NCBI GenBank assembly: GCA_905478185.1
Contig: CAJQHO010000047.1
Span: 1-44,636 of the forward strand
Reading direction: 5' to 3'
Source: an uncultured Flavobacteriales bacterium
GTDB lineage: Bacteria > Bacteroidota > Bacteroidia > Flavobacteriales > BACL11
Length of the DNA: 44,636 bases
Shown: one piece after another, positions 33,392 to 41,418 of the stretch
How the letters are laid out: every line of letters starts with the position of its first letter
Numbering within the stretch: position 1 is the first letter of the stretch
The notes under the pieces: generated by a model
What the model was told of the DNA's origin: nothing
What the model saw: the letters and a program-made list of their open reading frames with translations, nothing else
Database searches by the model: none
Position numbers and translations under genes: made by a program

Positions 33392-33447
33392 ATACCATAT
33401 ACCAGATACTTTCGTTATTGTTTTGATTATCGTATTTTTACAACTTA

Positions 33448-35913
33448 ATGAAAATAATTTTCAATCGCATATTTAATATCTTTCTGATTTTGATTCTAAT
33501 AATCGGAAGTGCAATATTTGTAATTACAACTTATTTTGCTGATGATATTGAAAATGCTGTAATTGAAAAAATACAAGCGAACCTTACAACTCCATTAACT
33601 CTTGATGATGTAGAGTTTACAATCTATGATAATTTCCCATCTACATCAGTAAAATTCAACAACCTACTAATATTGGAATCAGTTGATTTTGGAAATGACA
33701 CGCTACTATACGCAAAAGAAGCCTATGTTAATATTAGTATAACAAAAGTGATGAGTAATAATTTTGATATTTCTAAAATTATTATCTCAAATGGCAAGGT
33801 AAATATTAAATACAATGAAGATAAAACACCAAATTTTCTTATAGGGAAAGAGATATCCGAAAGTAAAGGAAATGTAAATATTGAAGAAATTGTTTTATTA
33901 AATACAGCCGTTCTTGTTGAGAATTTAAGTAGTGAATTAAATATGAATCTGCAAACTGAGAGAGTAATTATTGTGATTAATAACTCCAAAATCGAGCTTC
34001 AAACAATTGCTTTTTCAAAAAACTTAACTGTTGGAAAAAATGATTATTTATCAAAGAAAAACTTAGACATAAATGCAGAACTAAATATTAGAAAAGATAC
34101 TATTGACATCTTAAATTCAAATATACAAATTGGAAGTTTATTTGCAAATGGAAGCGGAAGGATTCTTAGAAATAGGCATTTTAATTTAGCAATTAACCTT
34201 CAAGACGAAAAAATTAATAATGTTATTAGTAATTTGCCTCAAAATATTAAAAAAATATGCAACCCTTTTGTTCTTGATGGCGAGATAACTAGTGATATCA
34301 AAATTACAGGAATTATAAGTAAAAATACTAATCCTTTATTTGAAATGAATTATGAAATAAATAATGGAGGATTTGAACTTAAAAGCAGACCCTTTAAGTT
34401 AAAGAACATTGCAATAAATGGCACTGTTTCAAATGGAGAAAAGCATAATTTCAATACTACAAAAATAATTGCTTCAGATTTTAAATCAAACACTAATGAA
34501 GGATATTTAAATGGAAATTTTTCTTTACAAAACTTAAACAATTACTACTTTAAATCAAACTTTAAATCTTCTTGGGATTTGAAAGAAGTTAATACTTATT
34601 TTGAAGATTCTCCTTTTACTAATTTACAAGGGGAAATTGTTGCAACAACAAATTACAATGGCGAAATTTCATTTGATAATAAATTTAAAAACAAATTTTT
34701 AAATGCAACACATACTTCTGATGTAAAGTTCGAAAATATTAGTTTTAGTTATAAAAAATTTCCACTTCCTTTCACTCTTGATTTTGGTAATTGTCAATTA
34801 AAAAACAACAAAATCATTTTTAAAAATAGCTCGTCTACTATTTCAGAAAGTGACCTAAGGTTTGTAGGAGAAACAACTGATTTGATTGCTTATATTCTTA
34901 ATAAAAAAGATAAAATAGCAATTAGTGGAGATTTAACATCAACTTATACTAATCTCAAACAACTAATGACTCTTGGTGATATTTCAGAAGATGAAAGTAG
35001 TACTGCTTTCCCAAATTGGATACAAGCAAATATCAATACTGAAATAGAAAATTTCTCCTATGATAACTTTACAGTAACTAATCTTAGAGGAAATATTAAA
35101 TATAATAATGGAACGCTAAAAGGATTTAATATGAGTGGAAATTCTTTGGATGGTAATATCTTAGGAGATTTTATTTTTACGGAACCAAAAAAGAAACATC
35201 TTATGCTATTAGGGGATATTAAATTTAGTAAAATTAATATCCGTAATTCATTTCATGCTTTTAATAATTATGGTCAAGCTTTCATAAATGAAAATGAAAT
35301 TAAAGGACTTGGAACTGCTGAGGTAAATGTGGAAGCTCATTGGAAGCCTGACTTTATTCTAGATAAAGAAAAACTAAAATTAAAATTACATTTAATAATT
35401 GAAAAAGGGGAGTTAATTGATTTCAAAACACTAGAAAATTTATCATCATATGTAAGCGTTGAAGAATTGAAACATGTAAAATTCTCAACTTTAGAAAATA
35501 ATATTGAAGTTGAAAATGAAATTATTATTATCCCAAATATGGAGATAAAATCTTCAGCATTATCTGTGTTTTTATCAGGGTATCACACTTTTAACCAAGA
35601 TATAAATTATGATATAAAATTATTATTATCTGAACTTCTTTCAACTTCTTTCAGAAAGAAAAATACAGAATTTGGAGAAGAAGAACAAGATGGTAAAATC
35701 TTTAATACCGTATATTTAAAGATGACAGGGAATACAGAAGATCCTAAAATAACTTTGGATAAAATCCGTTTTATGGAAGACGTTAGTGATGGGATAAAGG
35801 TAGAGAAGAAGAATATCAGCAATATTATTAAAGAAGATATCTTGCAGACAAAAGATAAAGAAGTTGAAGAAGCTGGACAAGAAGTAGAAATTGAATGGAA
35901 TCCTGAAAACTAA
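33448..35913 (+). CDS. AsmA-family envelope protein
   Basis: 821 residues with an N-terminal membrane anchor (about 5-29) followed by a long periplasmic region of repeating beta strands. The N-terminal motif LTTPLTLDDVEFTIYDNFPSTSVKFNNLLI is the AsmA signature, and the C-terminal half (KLKLKLHLIIEKGELIDFKTL onward, about residue 630) is the AsmA-like C-terminal domain. Relatives act in outer-membrane lipid homeostasis, probably by bridging the periplasm. Very AT-rich, with many Asn and Lys. It lies 3 bp before the histidine kinase, so they are co-transcribed. Confidence 0.85.
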   Translation: MKIIFNRIFNIFLILILIIGSAIFVITTYFADDIENAVIEKIQANLTTPLTLDDVEFTIYDNFPSTSVKFNNLLILESVDFGNDTLLYAKEAYVNISITKVMSNNFDISKIIISNGKVNIKYNEDKTPNFLIGKEISESKGNVNIEEIVLLNTAVLVENLSSELNMNLQTERVIIVINNSKIELQTIAFSKNLTVGKNDYLSKKNLDINAELNIRKDTIDILNSNIQIGSLFANGSGRILRNRHFNLAINLQDEKINNVISNLPQNIKKICNPFVLDGEITSDIKITGIISKNTNPLFEMNYEINNGGFELKSRPFKLKNIAINGTVSNGEKHNFNTTKIIASDFKSNTNEGYLNGNFSLQNLNNYYFKSNFKSSWDLKEVNTYFEDSPFTNLQGEIVATTNYNGEISFDNKFKNKFLNATHTSDVKFENISFSYKKFPLPFTLDFGNCQLKNNKIIFKNSSSTISESDLRFVGETTDLIAYILNKKDKIAISGDLTSTYTNLKQLMTLGDISEDESSTAFPNWIQANINTEIENFSYDNFTVTNLRGNIKYNNGTLKGFNMSGNSLDGNILGDFIFTEPKKKHLMLLGDIKFSKINIRNSFHAFNNYGQAFINENEIKGLGTAEVNVEAHWKPDFILDKEKLKLKLHLIIEKGELIDFKTLENLSSYVSVEELKHVKFSTLENNIEVENEIIIIPNMEIKSSALSVFLSGYHTFNQDINYDIKLLLSELLSTSFRKKNTEFGEEEQDGKIFNTVYLKMTGNTEDPKITLDKIRFMEDVSDGIKVEKKNISNIIKEDILQTKDKEVEEAGQEVEIEWNPEN

Positions 35914-35916
35914 AAT

Positions 35917-37128
35917 ATGGACATTTACTCAAAAAAACAAAAATGGAAATTTGCCCTAATTGGCTTTGCTGTTATTATTGGGATTTCCTCTCTTTTTGTA
36001 ACTAACACACTGGTTAAAGAACTCAAAACTGAGGAAAGAAAAAAGATTGAACTTTGGGCTCAAGCGACTAAACATCTTGTTAGTTTAACAGGGGAAGGTG
36101 ATTATTCGTTAGCAATTAAAGTAATATCTGAAAACAATAATATCCCAGTAATTTTAGTAGATGCTTGTGATAGTATTTTAGAAAATAGGAATTTCCAAAA
36201 CTTTACAAAAACTGATAGTTTTTTCATCAATTTAGGAATTATTACTCCACAAATAATTAATAATAAATTTTTAAGATCTGAACTTAACGAAATAAAAGAA
36301 AGTGGAGACGAACCCATTGAAATTAATATTATTGGAGACAAACAATGGATATATTATAAAGATTCTGCTCTACTATACAGATTAAGATATTATCCTATTT
36401 ATCAGCTAGGATTTATAGGTCTTTTCATGTTTATAGCTTACTTTATGTTTAGTGCAAGTAGAAGATCCGAACAAAATAAAGTTTGGGCAGGAATGGCAAA
36501 AGAAACTGCTCATCAAATTGGCACGCCTTTATCATCCCTTATGGCTTGGACTGAACTCTTGAAAGAAAAAGAAGGAACTGAACAAATGGTTGCCGAGATG
36601 GAGAAAGACATTAAAAGACTCGAAACAATCACAGAGAGATTCTCTAAAATTGGTTCAAAATCTGAACTCCAGAAAAGGGATATAGTAAACCTAGTTTCTC
36701 AATCAATTGAGTACCTAAAAGCAAGAATGCCAGTAAATACTGAGTTTGACATTCAAATCCCAGGAAAGGAAATCATAATTCCATTAAATAGTGTGTTGTT
36801 TGAGTGGGTTATCGAAAATCTTGTAACAAATGCTGTTGATGCCATGAAGGGTAAGGGAAAAATTTCTGTTAGTATTACTGAGGAAGAAAATAAAATTGTA
36901 ATTAATATTTCAGATACTGGAGACGGGATTGATCGTTCAATTATAAAAAATATTTTTAAGCCAGGTGTTACTTCTAAAAAAAGAGGATGGGGGCTTGGTT
37001 TATCGTTATCAAAAAGAATAATTGAGGAGTATCATAAAGGAAGTATTTTTGTTATGAAATCAGAGAAAGGAAAAGGAACAACTTTCACTATTAGGCTCCC
37101 AAAAAACCTAAATTCCGCAACTTCCTAA
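35917..37128 (+). CDS. Membrane sensor histidine kinase, no adjacent response regulator
   Basis: 403 residues. Spans near 12-30 and 160-180 bracket a periplasmic sensor of about 130 residues. There is no HAMP or PAS domain. The H-box is unusual in form, MAKETAHQIGTPLSSL with His199. The ATPase has N-box ENLVTNAVDAM, G1 DTGDGID and the G2 segment GWGLGLSLSKRI. A cognate regulator is not in the window. Co-transcription with the AsmA-like gene hints at envelope stress sensing (inference). Its last 21 bp overlap the convergent msrBA gene. Confidence 0.92.
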   Translation: MDIYSKKQKWKFALIGFAVIIGISSLFVTNTLVKELKTEERKKIELWAQATKHLVSLTGEGDYSLAIKVISENNNIPVILVDACDSILENRNFQNFTKTDSFFINLGIITPQIINNKFLRSELNEIKESGDEPIEINIIGDKQWIYYKDSALLYRLRYYPIYQLGFIGLFMFIAYFMFSASRRSEQNKVWAGMAKETAHQIGTPLSSLMAWTELLKEKEGTEQMVAEMEKDIKRLETITERFSKIGSKSELQKRDIVNLVSQSIEYLKARMPVNTEFDIQIPGKEIIIPLNSVLFEWVIENLVTNAVDAMKGKGKISVSITEEENKIVINISDTGDGIDRSIIKNIFKPGVTSKKRGWGLGLSLSKRIIEEYHKGSIFVMKSEKGKGTTFTIRLPKNLNSATS

Positions 37129-37950
37129 GTTATTTTTATTCAGATAATTCTGATGATATTCTTCTGCTCTATAAAATTTTTCAGCTGAAATAATTTGAGT
37201 TACAATTGGATTCTTCCAATTCTTAGATTGTTGTTTTAATGAACTTTCAACTATCTTCATTTGTTCTTCTGAGTGAAAAAACACTACAGATCTGTATTGA
37301 GTCCCCACATCAAGTCCTTGTCTATTTTTAGTAGTCGGATTATGGTTGACCCAGAAAATTTCCAGCAAATCTAAATAACTAATTATATCAGGATTGAAAT
37401 GGATATGAACCACCTCAGCATGGTTTGTTTGTCCCTTACAAACCTCCTCATAAGTAGGGTTTTCAGTATTTCCACCCATATAGCCAACTGATGATAAATA
37501 AACGCCTGTAGTTGCTTTAAATATTTTCTCTACTTGCCAAAAACACCCTGCTCCAAATGTAGCTTTCTCTAAATTATTATATGCTTTAAATTGTAAACTT
37601 AAAGAATTTACACAATGCCTAGTGTTTTTCTCTGTTATTTCCTCACCAACAAAAACATGCCCTAAGTGTCCATCACATTTTGCGCAACAAATTTCAGTTC
37701 TAGCTCTTCCTCCGCTTAAATCTTCATATCTAACAATTGCATTTTCAATTTCATCATCAAATGATGGCCAACCACAGCCTGAGTTAAACTTAGTATTGGA
37801 CTCGTAAAGTGGAGTTTTACACGCTCTGCAAATAAAAATACCAGCTTCAAAAAAATCATTATACTCTCCTGTAAAAGGAGGTTCTGTTCCTTTGTTTTTT
37901 AAAATTGCTAATTCATCTGAAGTTAAACCTTTTAAGAATTTGTTTTTCAT
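37108..37950 (-). CDS. msrBA: MsrB-MsrA fusion, methionine sulfoxide reductase
   Basis: Reduces both diastereomers of methionine sulfoxide. 280 residues, with MsrB first (1-125): zinc Cys41, 44, 89 and 92, and catalytic Cys113 in RHCVNSLSLQF. MsrA follows (about 129-280): catalytic Cys136 in FGAGCFWQVE, then a Cys at 278 near the end that may resolve. The B-then-A order is the reverse of the better-known MsrAB proteins. No signal peptide, so cytoplasmic. Its own -7 element is at 37967-37974. Confidence 0.95.
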   Translation of the reverse strand: MKNKFLKGLTSDELAILKNKGTEPPFTGEYNDFFEAGIFICRACKTPLYESNTKFNSGCGWPSFDDEIENAIVRYEDLSGGRARTEICCAKCDGHLGHVFVGEEITEKNTRHCVNSLSLQFKAYNNLEKATFGAGCFWQVEKIFKATTGVYLSSVGYMGGNTENPTYEEVCKGQTNHAEVVHIHFNPDIISYLDLLEIFWVNHNPTTKNRQGLDVGTQYRSVVFFHSEEQMKIVESSLKQQSKNWKNPIVTQIISAEKFYRAEEYHQNYLNKNNLGSCGI

Positions 37951-37966
37951 AATATCTAAATATCTA

Positions 37967-37974
37967 CAAAAATA
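37967..37974 (-). promoter_or_regulatory. -7 element for msrBA
   Basis: TATTTTTG on the minus strand, a TAnnTTTG match 16 nt before the ATG at 37950 and just downstream of the terminator at 37977-38000. Confidence 0.6.
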
Positions 37975-37976
37975 AA

Positions 37977-38000
37977 AAAAGCGTCCAATTGGACGCTTTT
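37977..38000 (-). terminator. Hairpin terminator of the TonB receptor/HmuY operon
   Basis: A 24-bp perfect palindrome: a GC-rich core (gcgtcc) around AATT, flanked by AAAA and TTTT, with further A residues so that the minus-strand transcript ends in U-rich sequence. It lies 21 bp after the HmuY-like stop and separates that operon from msrBA. Confidence 0.85.
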
Positions 38001-38021
38001 AGAATAAAAAACAAGTATTAA

Positions 38022-38660
38022 TTAAAACATTGTATTACCTTCTTCTGATTGATACACATAATTAAATGTATAAAAACCACCAATATCTCCACTTCCAGTA
38101 TCAGGGTTAAGGCTGTCATAAAAATAAATAATCTGCATCTTAGCATATTTATTATCATGAGTTCTGAAAACCAATATTCTACCTGCTCTTGGGGAAAATA
38201 AGTGGGTACTAAAACTATATGAAGCCCATCCTTGCCCAGATACTCCTAAATCGTCTATCATTATATTATTTAGTATCGCAGAGCCAGAACTATTATCTTG
38301 TAATAATTTAGTGGTATCAACACTGTCTATTGCTGACATACTGCCAGTGGCAATATAAACTGCTGCATTGCCAGTACGATCAGGCTGATCATTATGAGCT
38401 TTTTCTCCGCCATTTACAATAAGGGTAGTCCCTCTAAAAGCAACATCCCAATTGTCATGAGTTACAGTGTTCCCCTCAGAAAAACTAAACTTTACAAAGC
38501 TACCTGTTGCTGATGTATCAGAAATATTAAGCTCAAAATCACTTGCATCTAATTCAACAACATCAGCATCATGCCACCAAAGAATTTCCTCAGTACTGTT
38601 CTTTTCACAAGAAGTAAAAAGAAAAAAACTAAATAGAAATAAGAAGATAGGGTATTTCAT
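38022..38660 (-). CDS. HmuY-like lipoprotein
   Basis: 212 residues with a lipoprotein signal (FLFTSC, lipid-anchored Cys18). The mature domain resembles the HmuY family, whose founding member is a Porphyromonas gingivalis haemophore: HDNWDVAFRGTTLIVNGG, then AGRILVFRTHDNKYAKMQIIYFYD. Candidate haem-ligand His and Met residues exist, but I cannot say which would bind. Third gene of the TonB-receptor operon, 4 bp after the cysteine-rich lipoprotein, with a terminator behind it. Haem or iron-chelate capture at the cell surface is the likely role, by family and context. Confidence 0.87.
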   Translation of the reverse strand: MKYPIFLFLFSFFLFTSCEKNSTEEILWWHDADVVELDASDFELNISDTSATGSFVKFSFSEGNTVTHDNWDVAFRGTTLIVNGGEKAHNDQPDRTGNAAVYIATGSMSAIDSVDTTKLLQDNSSGSAILNNIMIDDLGVSGQGWASYSFSTHLFSPRAGRILVFRTHDNKYAKMQIIYFYDSLNPDTGSGDIGGFYTFNYVYQSEEGNTMF

Positions 38661-38664
38661 ATTT

Positions 38665-39144
38665 TTATTCGCAGCCAGTATTCCAATTTGGATTATTCGC
38701 TATATCCTCTGGAGATCCAGCTAAAATAAGCATTTCAGTTGCTCCTAAGACTAATCCTGCAGTATCATTTATATCAGTTGTTGTATGAATTACAAAATCA
38801 TAAATATACGATTGATGACAATTACCGCAATCATCAAGAACAGCTAAGCCATTTTCTACTCCTATACAATCTGTAAATGCATACGTACATGAGTTGTCAT
38901 CATAACATGCCTCCTGATTAAAATTAGATGCTAATGAATCTATGCAACCAGCAATCATACAACAACTACCATCATCGACAGTAGCTAACGAATCATAATT
39001 AAAAGCAGTATCGTCAATACATCCAGAAACTGGATCTGGTGTTGGATTATCTTTTGAGCATGCATAAAGAAAAATACTTAGGATACATACTGAAAAAATT
39101 GTTTTCATTTTCATTTTCATTTTCATTTTCATTTTTTTTTTCAT
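38665..39144 (-). CDS. Cysteine-rich lipoprotein with CxxCH, hexamer-repeat start
   Basis: 159 residues. Lipobox at Cys29 (FLYAC). Then two copies of a motif of the form GCIDDTAFNYDSLATVDDGSC (41-61 and 66-86), a Cys-bracketed acidic repeat common in Bacteroidota surface proteins. A C-terminal part follows with DDCGNCH (Cys106, Cys109, His110) and AGSPEDIANNPNWNTGC. The N-terminus MKKKMKMKMKMKMK comes from a 6-bp DNA repeat and gives six in-frame ATG codons, so the true start is uncertain. It sits between the TonB receptor and the HmuY-like gene and is presumably part of the same uptake complex; no enzyme function is recognised. Confidence 0.83.
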   Translation of the reverse strand: MKKKMKMKMKMKMKTIFSVCILSIFLYACSKDNPTPDPVSGCIDDTAFNYDSLATVDDGSCCMIAGCIDSLASNFNQEACYDDNSCTYAFTDCIGVENGLAVLDDCGNCHQSYIYDFVIHTTTDINDTAGLVLGATEMLILAGSPEDIANNPNWNTGCE

Positions 39145-39193
39145 TTTTGTTTTTGTTTTTGTTTTTGTTTTTATTAATTGTTTTTATTAATTG
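39103..39193. repeat. Hexanucleotide and 13-bp tandem repeats in the lipoprotein leader and start
   Basis: Three adjoining repeats, written for the plus strand. TTTCAT-type hexamers have CAT at 39106, 39112, 39118, 39124 and 39130, with one more at 39142. Then come four perfect TTTTTG units (39144-39167). Last are two copies of a 13-mer, TTTTTATTAATTG (39168-39180 and 39181-39193). On the coding (minus) strand they give ATGAAA repeats and an A-rich leader. They fill the whole space between the receptor stop and the lipoprotein signal sequence. Confidence 0.9.
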
Positions 39194-39196
39194 TGT

Positions 39197-41257
39197 TTAT
39201 TTAAAATTGATTTTAAAGCTCATATAATATAGTCTTCCTGATATATTGCTGATATACTCTGGATTTGTAAATCCAAAAATATTCTTAATCCCTATTTGAC
39301 AAGTTTTGAGCAAGCTTATTTGGTGAGTAATGCCTACATCACATAAACTATAGCCATCTATAAATTTATCATATGTATCTAAGATACCATTTCCATTAGA
39401 ATCAGAAATCGCATATTTACTTCTGTATGTAAGCATAGTATTCATCTCTGTTTTATCATTAAGATGATAATTAAATTTAATATTCCCCATTTGTCTGGAT
39501 CTATTAAACAGTCCAAAGTAGTCTTCTTTATTAAGCTTAACACTTGTTAAGGTTTCTGTATCCAAAGCATAATAATCACTATCATCTTTTTCAATATCTT
39601 TCACTACTTCTGTATCATATGCGTAAAGTAATTGATATCCAAATTTAATTTCCCAATCATCAACTTTCTTATAAGTCGTATTAAACTCTAACCCTTTAGT
39701 TTCAACCTGATTTACATTGAAAAAACTGTAAATATTTGTATTGTTCTCATCTTTAGCTACTAATTTCCATTCAATCAAATCATTCACTTTATTATTAAAT
39801 AAGTTGAGATCAAAAGACAAATTATCTGTTGGATTATATTTTAATCCAATATTGATATTGAGTGAAGTTTCAGACTTTAATGGAGAACTTAACTCTGAAA
39901 ATGGCACTACCTCCTGTATATTTTGCATGGCATCTAATCTATCAATAGCGACATCTCTACCAAGTACTATATAGCCGATAGTTGAGTTCGTAAAATCAAA
40001 ATACTTTTGTCTAAAATCAGGAGTCTTAAAACCTGTACCCACTGAACCATTGATCTGAATCTTATTTGTTAGAGAAAATCCTAAAGCTAATTTATTAGAA
40101 ACAACTGGAGTGTAATTAGTGTAATTATCATATCTACTACCTAATATAATATTCACTTTATTAAAAGCAGTTGCATCCAATTGCCCATAAATAAACTTTA
40201 AATCTTGTTCTGGGTTATTTGAAAAATCTCTTCTGGATAACTCTTCTTTTGTTATACCAAATCCTAATATGCTATTTAATCCTTTGTAAGTGAAAGATGA
40301 TTTCATCTCAGATTGCAATAATGTATGGTCAAAATAATTATCTTCATATAACACTCCATCCTCAGTATTTAGAAACTCATCAGCTCTATAATTAGTTTTA
40401 TAAATCTCAAGCTGTTGAAAGAAGTTAGCATTCATCAAGTATTTTGCAGAAGTACCAAGACTCCATTCCTTAATATTGCTTTCTCCTTTTAATAAAGAAC
40501 TTGAATCAGCAGCAATATTTATTTGTTCTTGCTTGTAATAATGACCATTCGTATTTAATAAAAGTTTATCAGATAATACGTATTTTAAATTAGAGCGAAA
40601 GGTGTAATTTGAATAAGGATTAACAGTGCTAAGTAAATCAGTATCTATTAAATCATAACCATCTGTTTTATAATAATCAAAAGAATTTGAAATCTGAAAA
40701 GTTCCTTCTTTGTATTTATAAACTAAACTAGAATTGGTTGAATTATAAGTGGCGTGTTTTAATGAGGTACTGATGATAGGCCCATCATCAATCTGCTTTT
40801 TACTGATAAGATTAATAACTCCACCCAAAGCATTAGAACCATATAAGCTTGAAGATGGTCCTTTGACAACTTCAATTCTCTCAATGTCTGCTACAGAAAT
40901 TCTATTTAAATCTAAAGTTCCAAATGACCTGCCTATAATTGGGAAACCATCAATAAGGAAAGTGGTATATGAGGCATCTAAACCTTGCATTTGCAGTCCT
41001 TCAGTACCTGTTTTTGTAGTGACACTTACAATACCTGTTTGTTTAGTGATTACATCATATAATTTACTTGCACTAAACTCTTGAACTTCTTTTTCAGATA
41101 TTATTGTAATAGGAATAGGCAATTCATTTACAGTTTGATTTGTTTTTGTAGCAGAAATAATTACTTCTTGTAGTTTTTTTTTAATCAATATACTATCGCT
41201 TTGGCCAAAAACAGGTAGCGCAAATAAAAGAGTTAATATAAGTAGAAGACATCTCAA
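39197..41257 (-). CDS. TonB-dependent outer-membrane receptor, probable haem/iron uptake
   Basis: 686 residues with a signal peptide (1-19, PVFGQ). A TonB-box-like LQEVIISATKT (29-39) begins the plug directly, with no carboxypeptidase-like extension. The plug ends with IERIEVVKGPSSSLYGSNALGGVINLISKK, in the usual form, and the barrel ends in an aromatic-rich strand (YYMSFKINF). The barrel motif GFKTPDFRQKYFDFTNSTIGY recalls receptors paired with HmuY-like proteins. First gene of the operon with the two lipoproteins, and divergent from an AraC regulator. Haem or iron-chelate specificity is inferred from the neighbours. Confidence 0.92.
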   Translation of the reverse strand: MRCLLLILTLLFALPVFGQSDSILIKKKLQEVIISATKTNQTVNELPIPITIISEKEVQEFSASKLYDVITKQTGIVSVTTKTGTEGLQMQGLDASYTTFLIDGFPIIGRSFGTLDLNRISVADIERIEVVKGPSSSLYGSNALGGVINLISKKQIDDGPIISTSLKHATYNSTNSSLVYKYKEGTFQISNSFDYYKTDGYDLIDTDLLSTVNPYSNYTFRSNLKYVLSDKLLLNTNGHYYKQEQINIAADSSSLLKGESNIKEWSLGTSAKYLMNANFFQQLEIYKTNYRADEFLNTEDGVLYEDNYFDHTLLQSEMKSSFTYKGLNSILGFGITKEELSRRDFSNNPEQDLKFIYGQLDATAFNKVNIILGSRYDNYTNYTPVVSNKLALGFSLTNKIQINGSVGTGFKTPDFRQKYFDFTNSTIGYIVLGRDVAIDRLDAMQNIQEVVPFSELSSPLKSETSLNINIGLKYNPTDNLSFDLNLFNNKVNDLIEWKLVAKDENNTNIYSFFNVNQVETKGLEFNTTYKKVDDWEIKFGYQLLYAYDTEVVKDIEKDDSDYYALDTETLTSVKLNKEDYFGLFNRSRQMGNIKFNYHLNDKTEMNTMLTYRSKYAISDSNGNGILDTYDKFIDGYSLCDVGITHQISLLKTCQIGIKNIFGFTNPEYISNISGRLYYMSFKINFK

Positions 41258-41273
41258 ACTATTTTTTTGGGTG

Positions 41274-41281
41274 CAAACTTA
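41274..41281 (-). promoter_or_regulatory. -7 element for the TonB receptor operon
   Basis: TAAGTTTG on the minus strand, a TAnnTTTG match 16 nt before the receptor ATG. The inverted repeat at 41284-41328 begins immediately upstream of it, where a regulator could act. Confidence 0.55.
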
Positions 41282-41283
41282 AT

Positions 41284-41328
41284 CAATACTATAAAAGCAA
41301 AACAACGATATAGGGTTTCATAGTATTG
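41284..41328. repeat. Spaced inverted repeat, candidate operator
   Basis: CAATACTAT (41284-41292) is repeated in perfect inverse as ATAGTATTG (41320-41328) with 27 bp between. Similarity continues inward (both arms read CAATACTATrAAAsC). It lies in the -33 region of the receptor promoter and between the two divergent genes, a natural site for the AraC-family regulator. Binding is not shown by sequence alone. Confidence 0.6.
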
Positions 41329-41403
41329 TTATAAGTTCATTCTTAAGTTCAATATAAGATTAAAAAAAACAACCACCTAAGAGCCGGTATAGATCGAATA
41401 TAG

Positions 41404-41411
41404 TATATTTG
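41404..41411 (+). promoter_or_regulatory. -7 element for the AraC regulator
   Basis: TATATTTG matches TAnnTTTG and ends 7 nt before the ATG at 41419, so the message would be nearly leaderless. Confidence 0.6.
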
Positions 41412-41418
41412 TCCTCCA

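Noticed and set aside
39103-39193. CRISPR array
   Set aside because: Units are 6 and 13 bp, contiguous and without spacers; this is simple tandem repetition.
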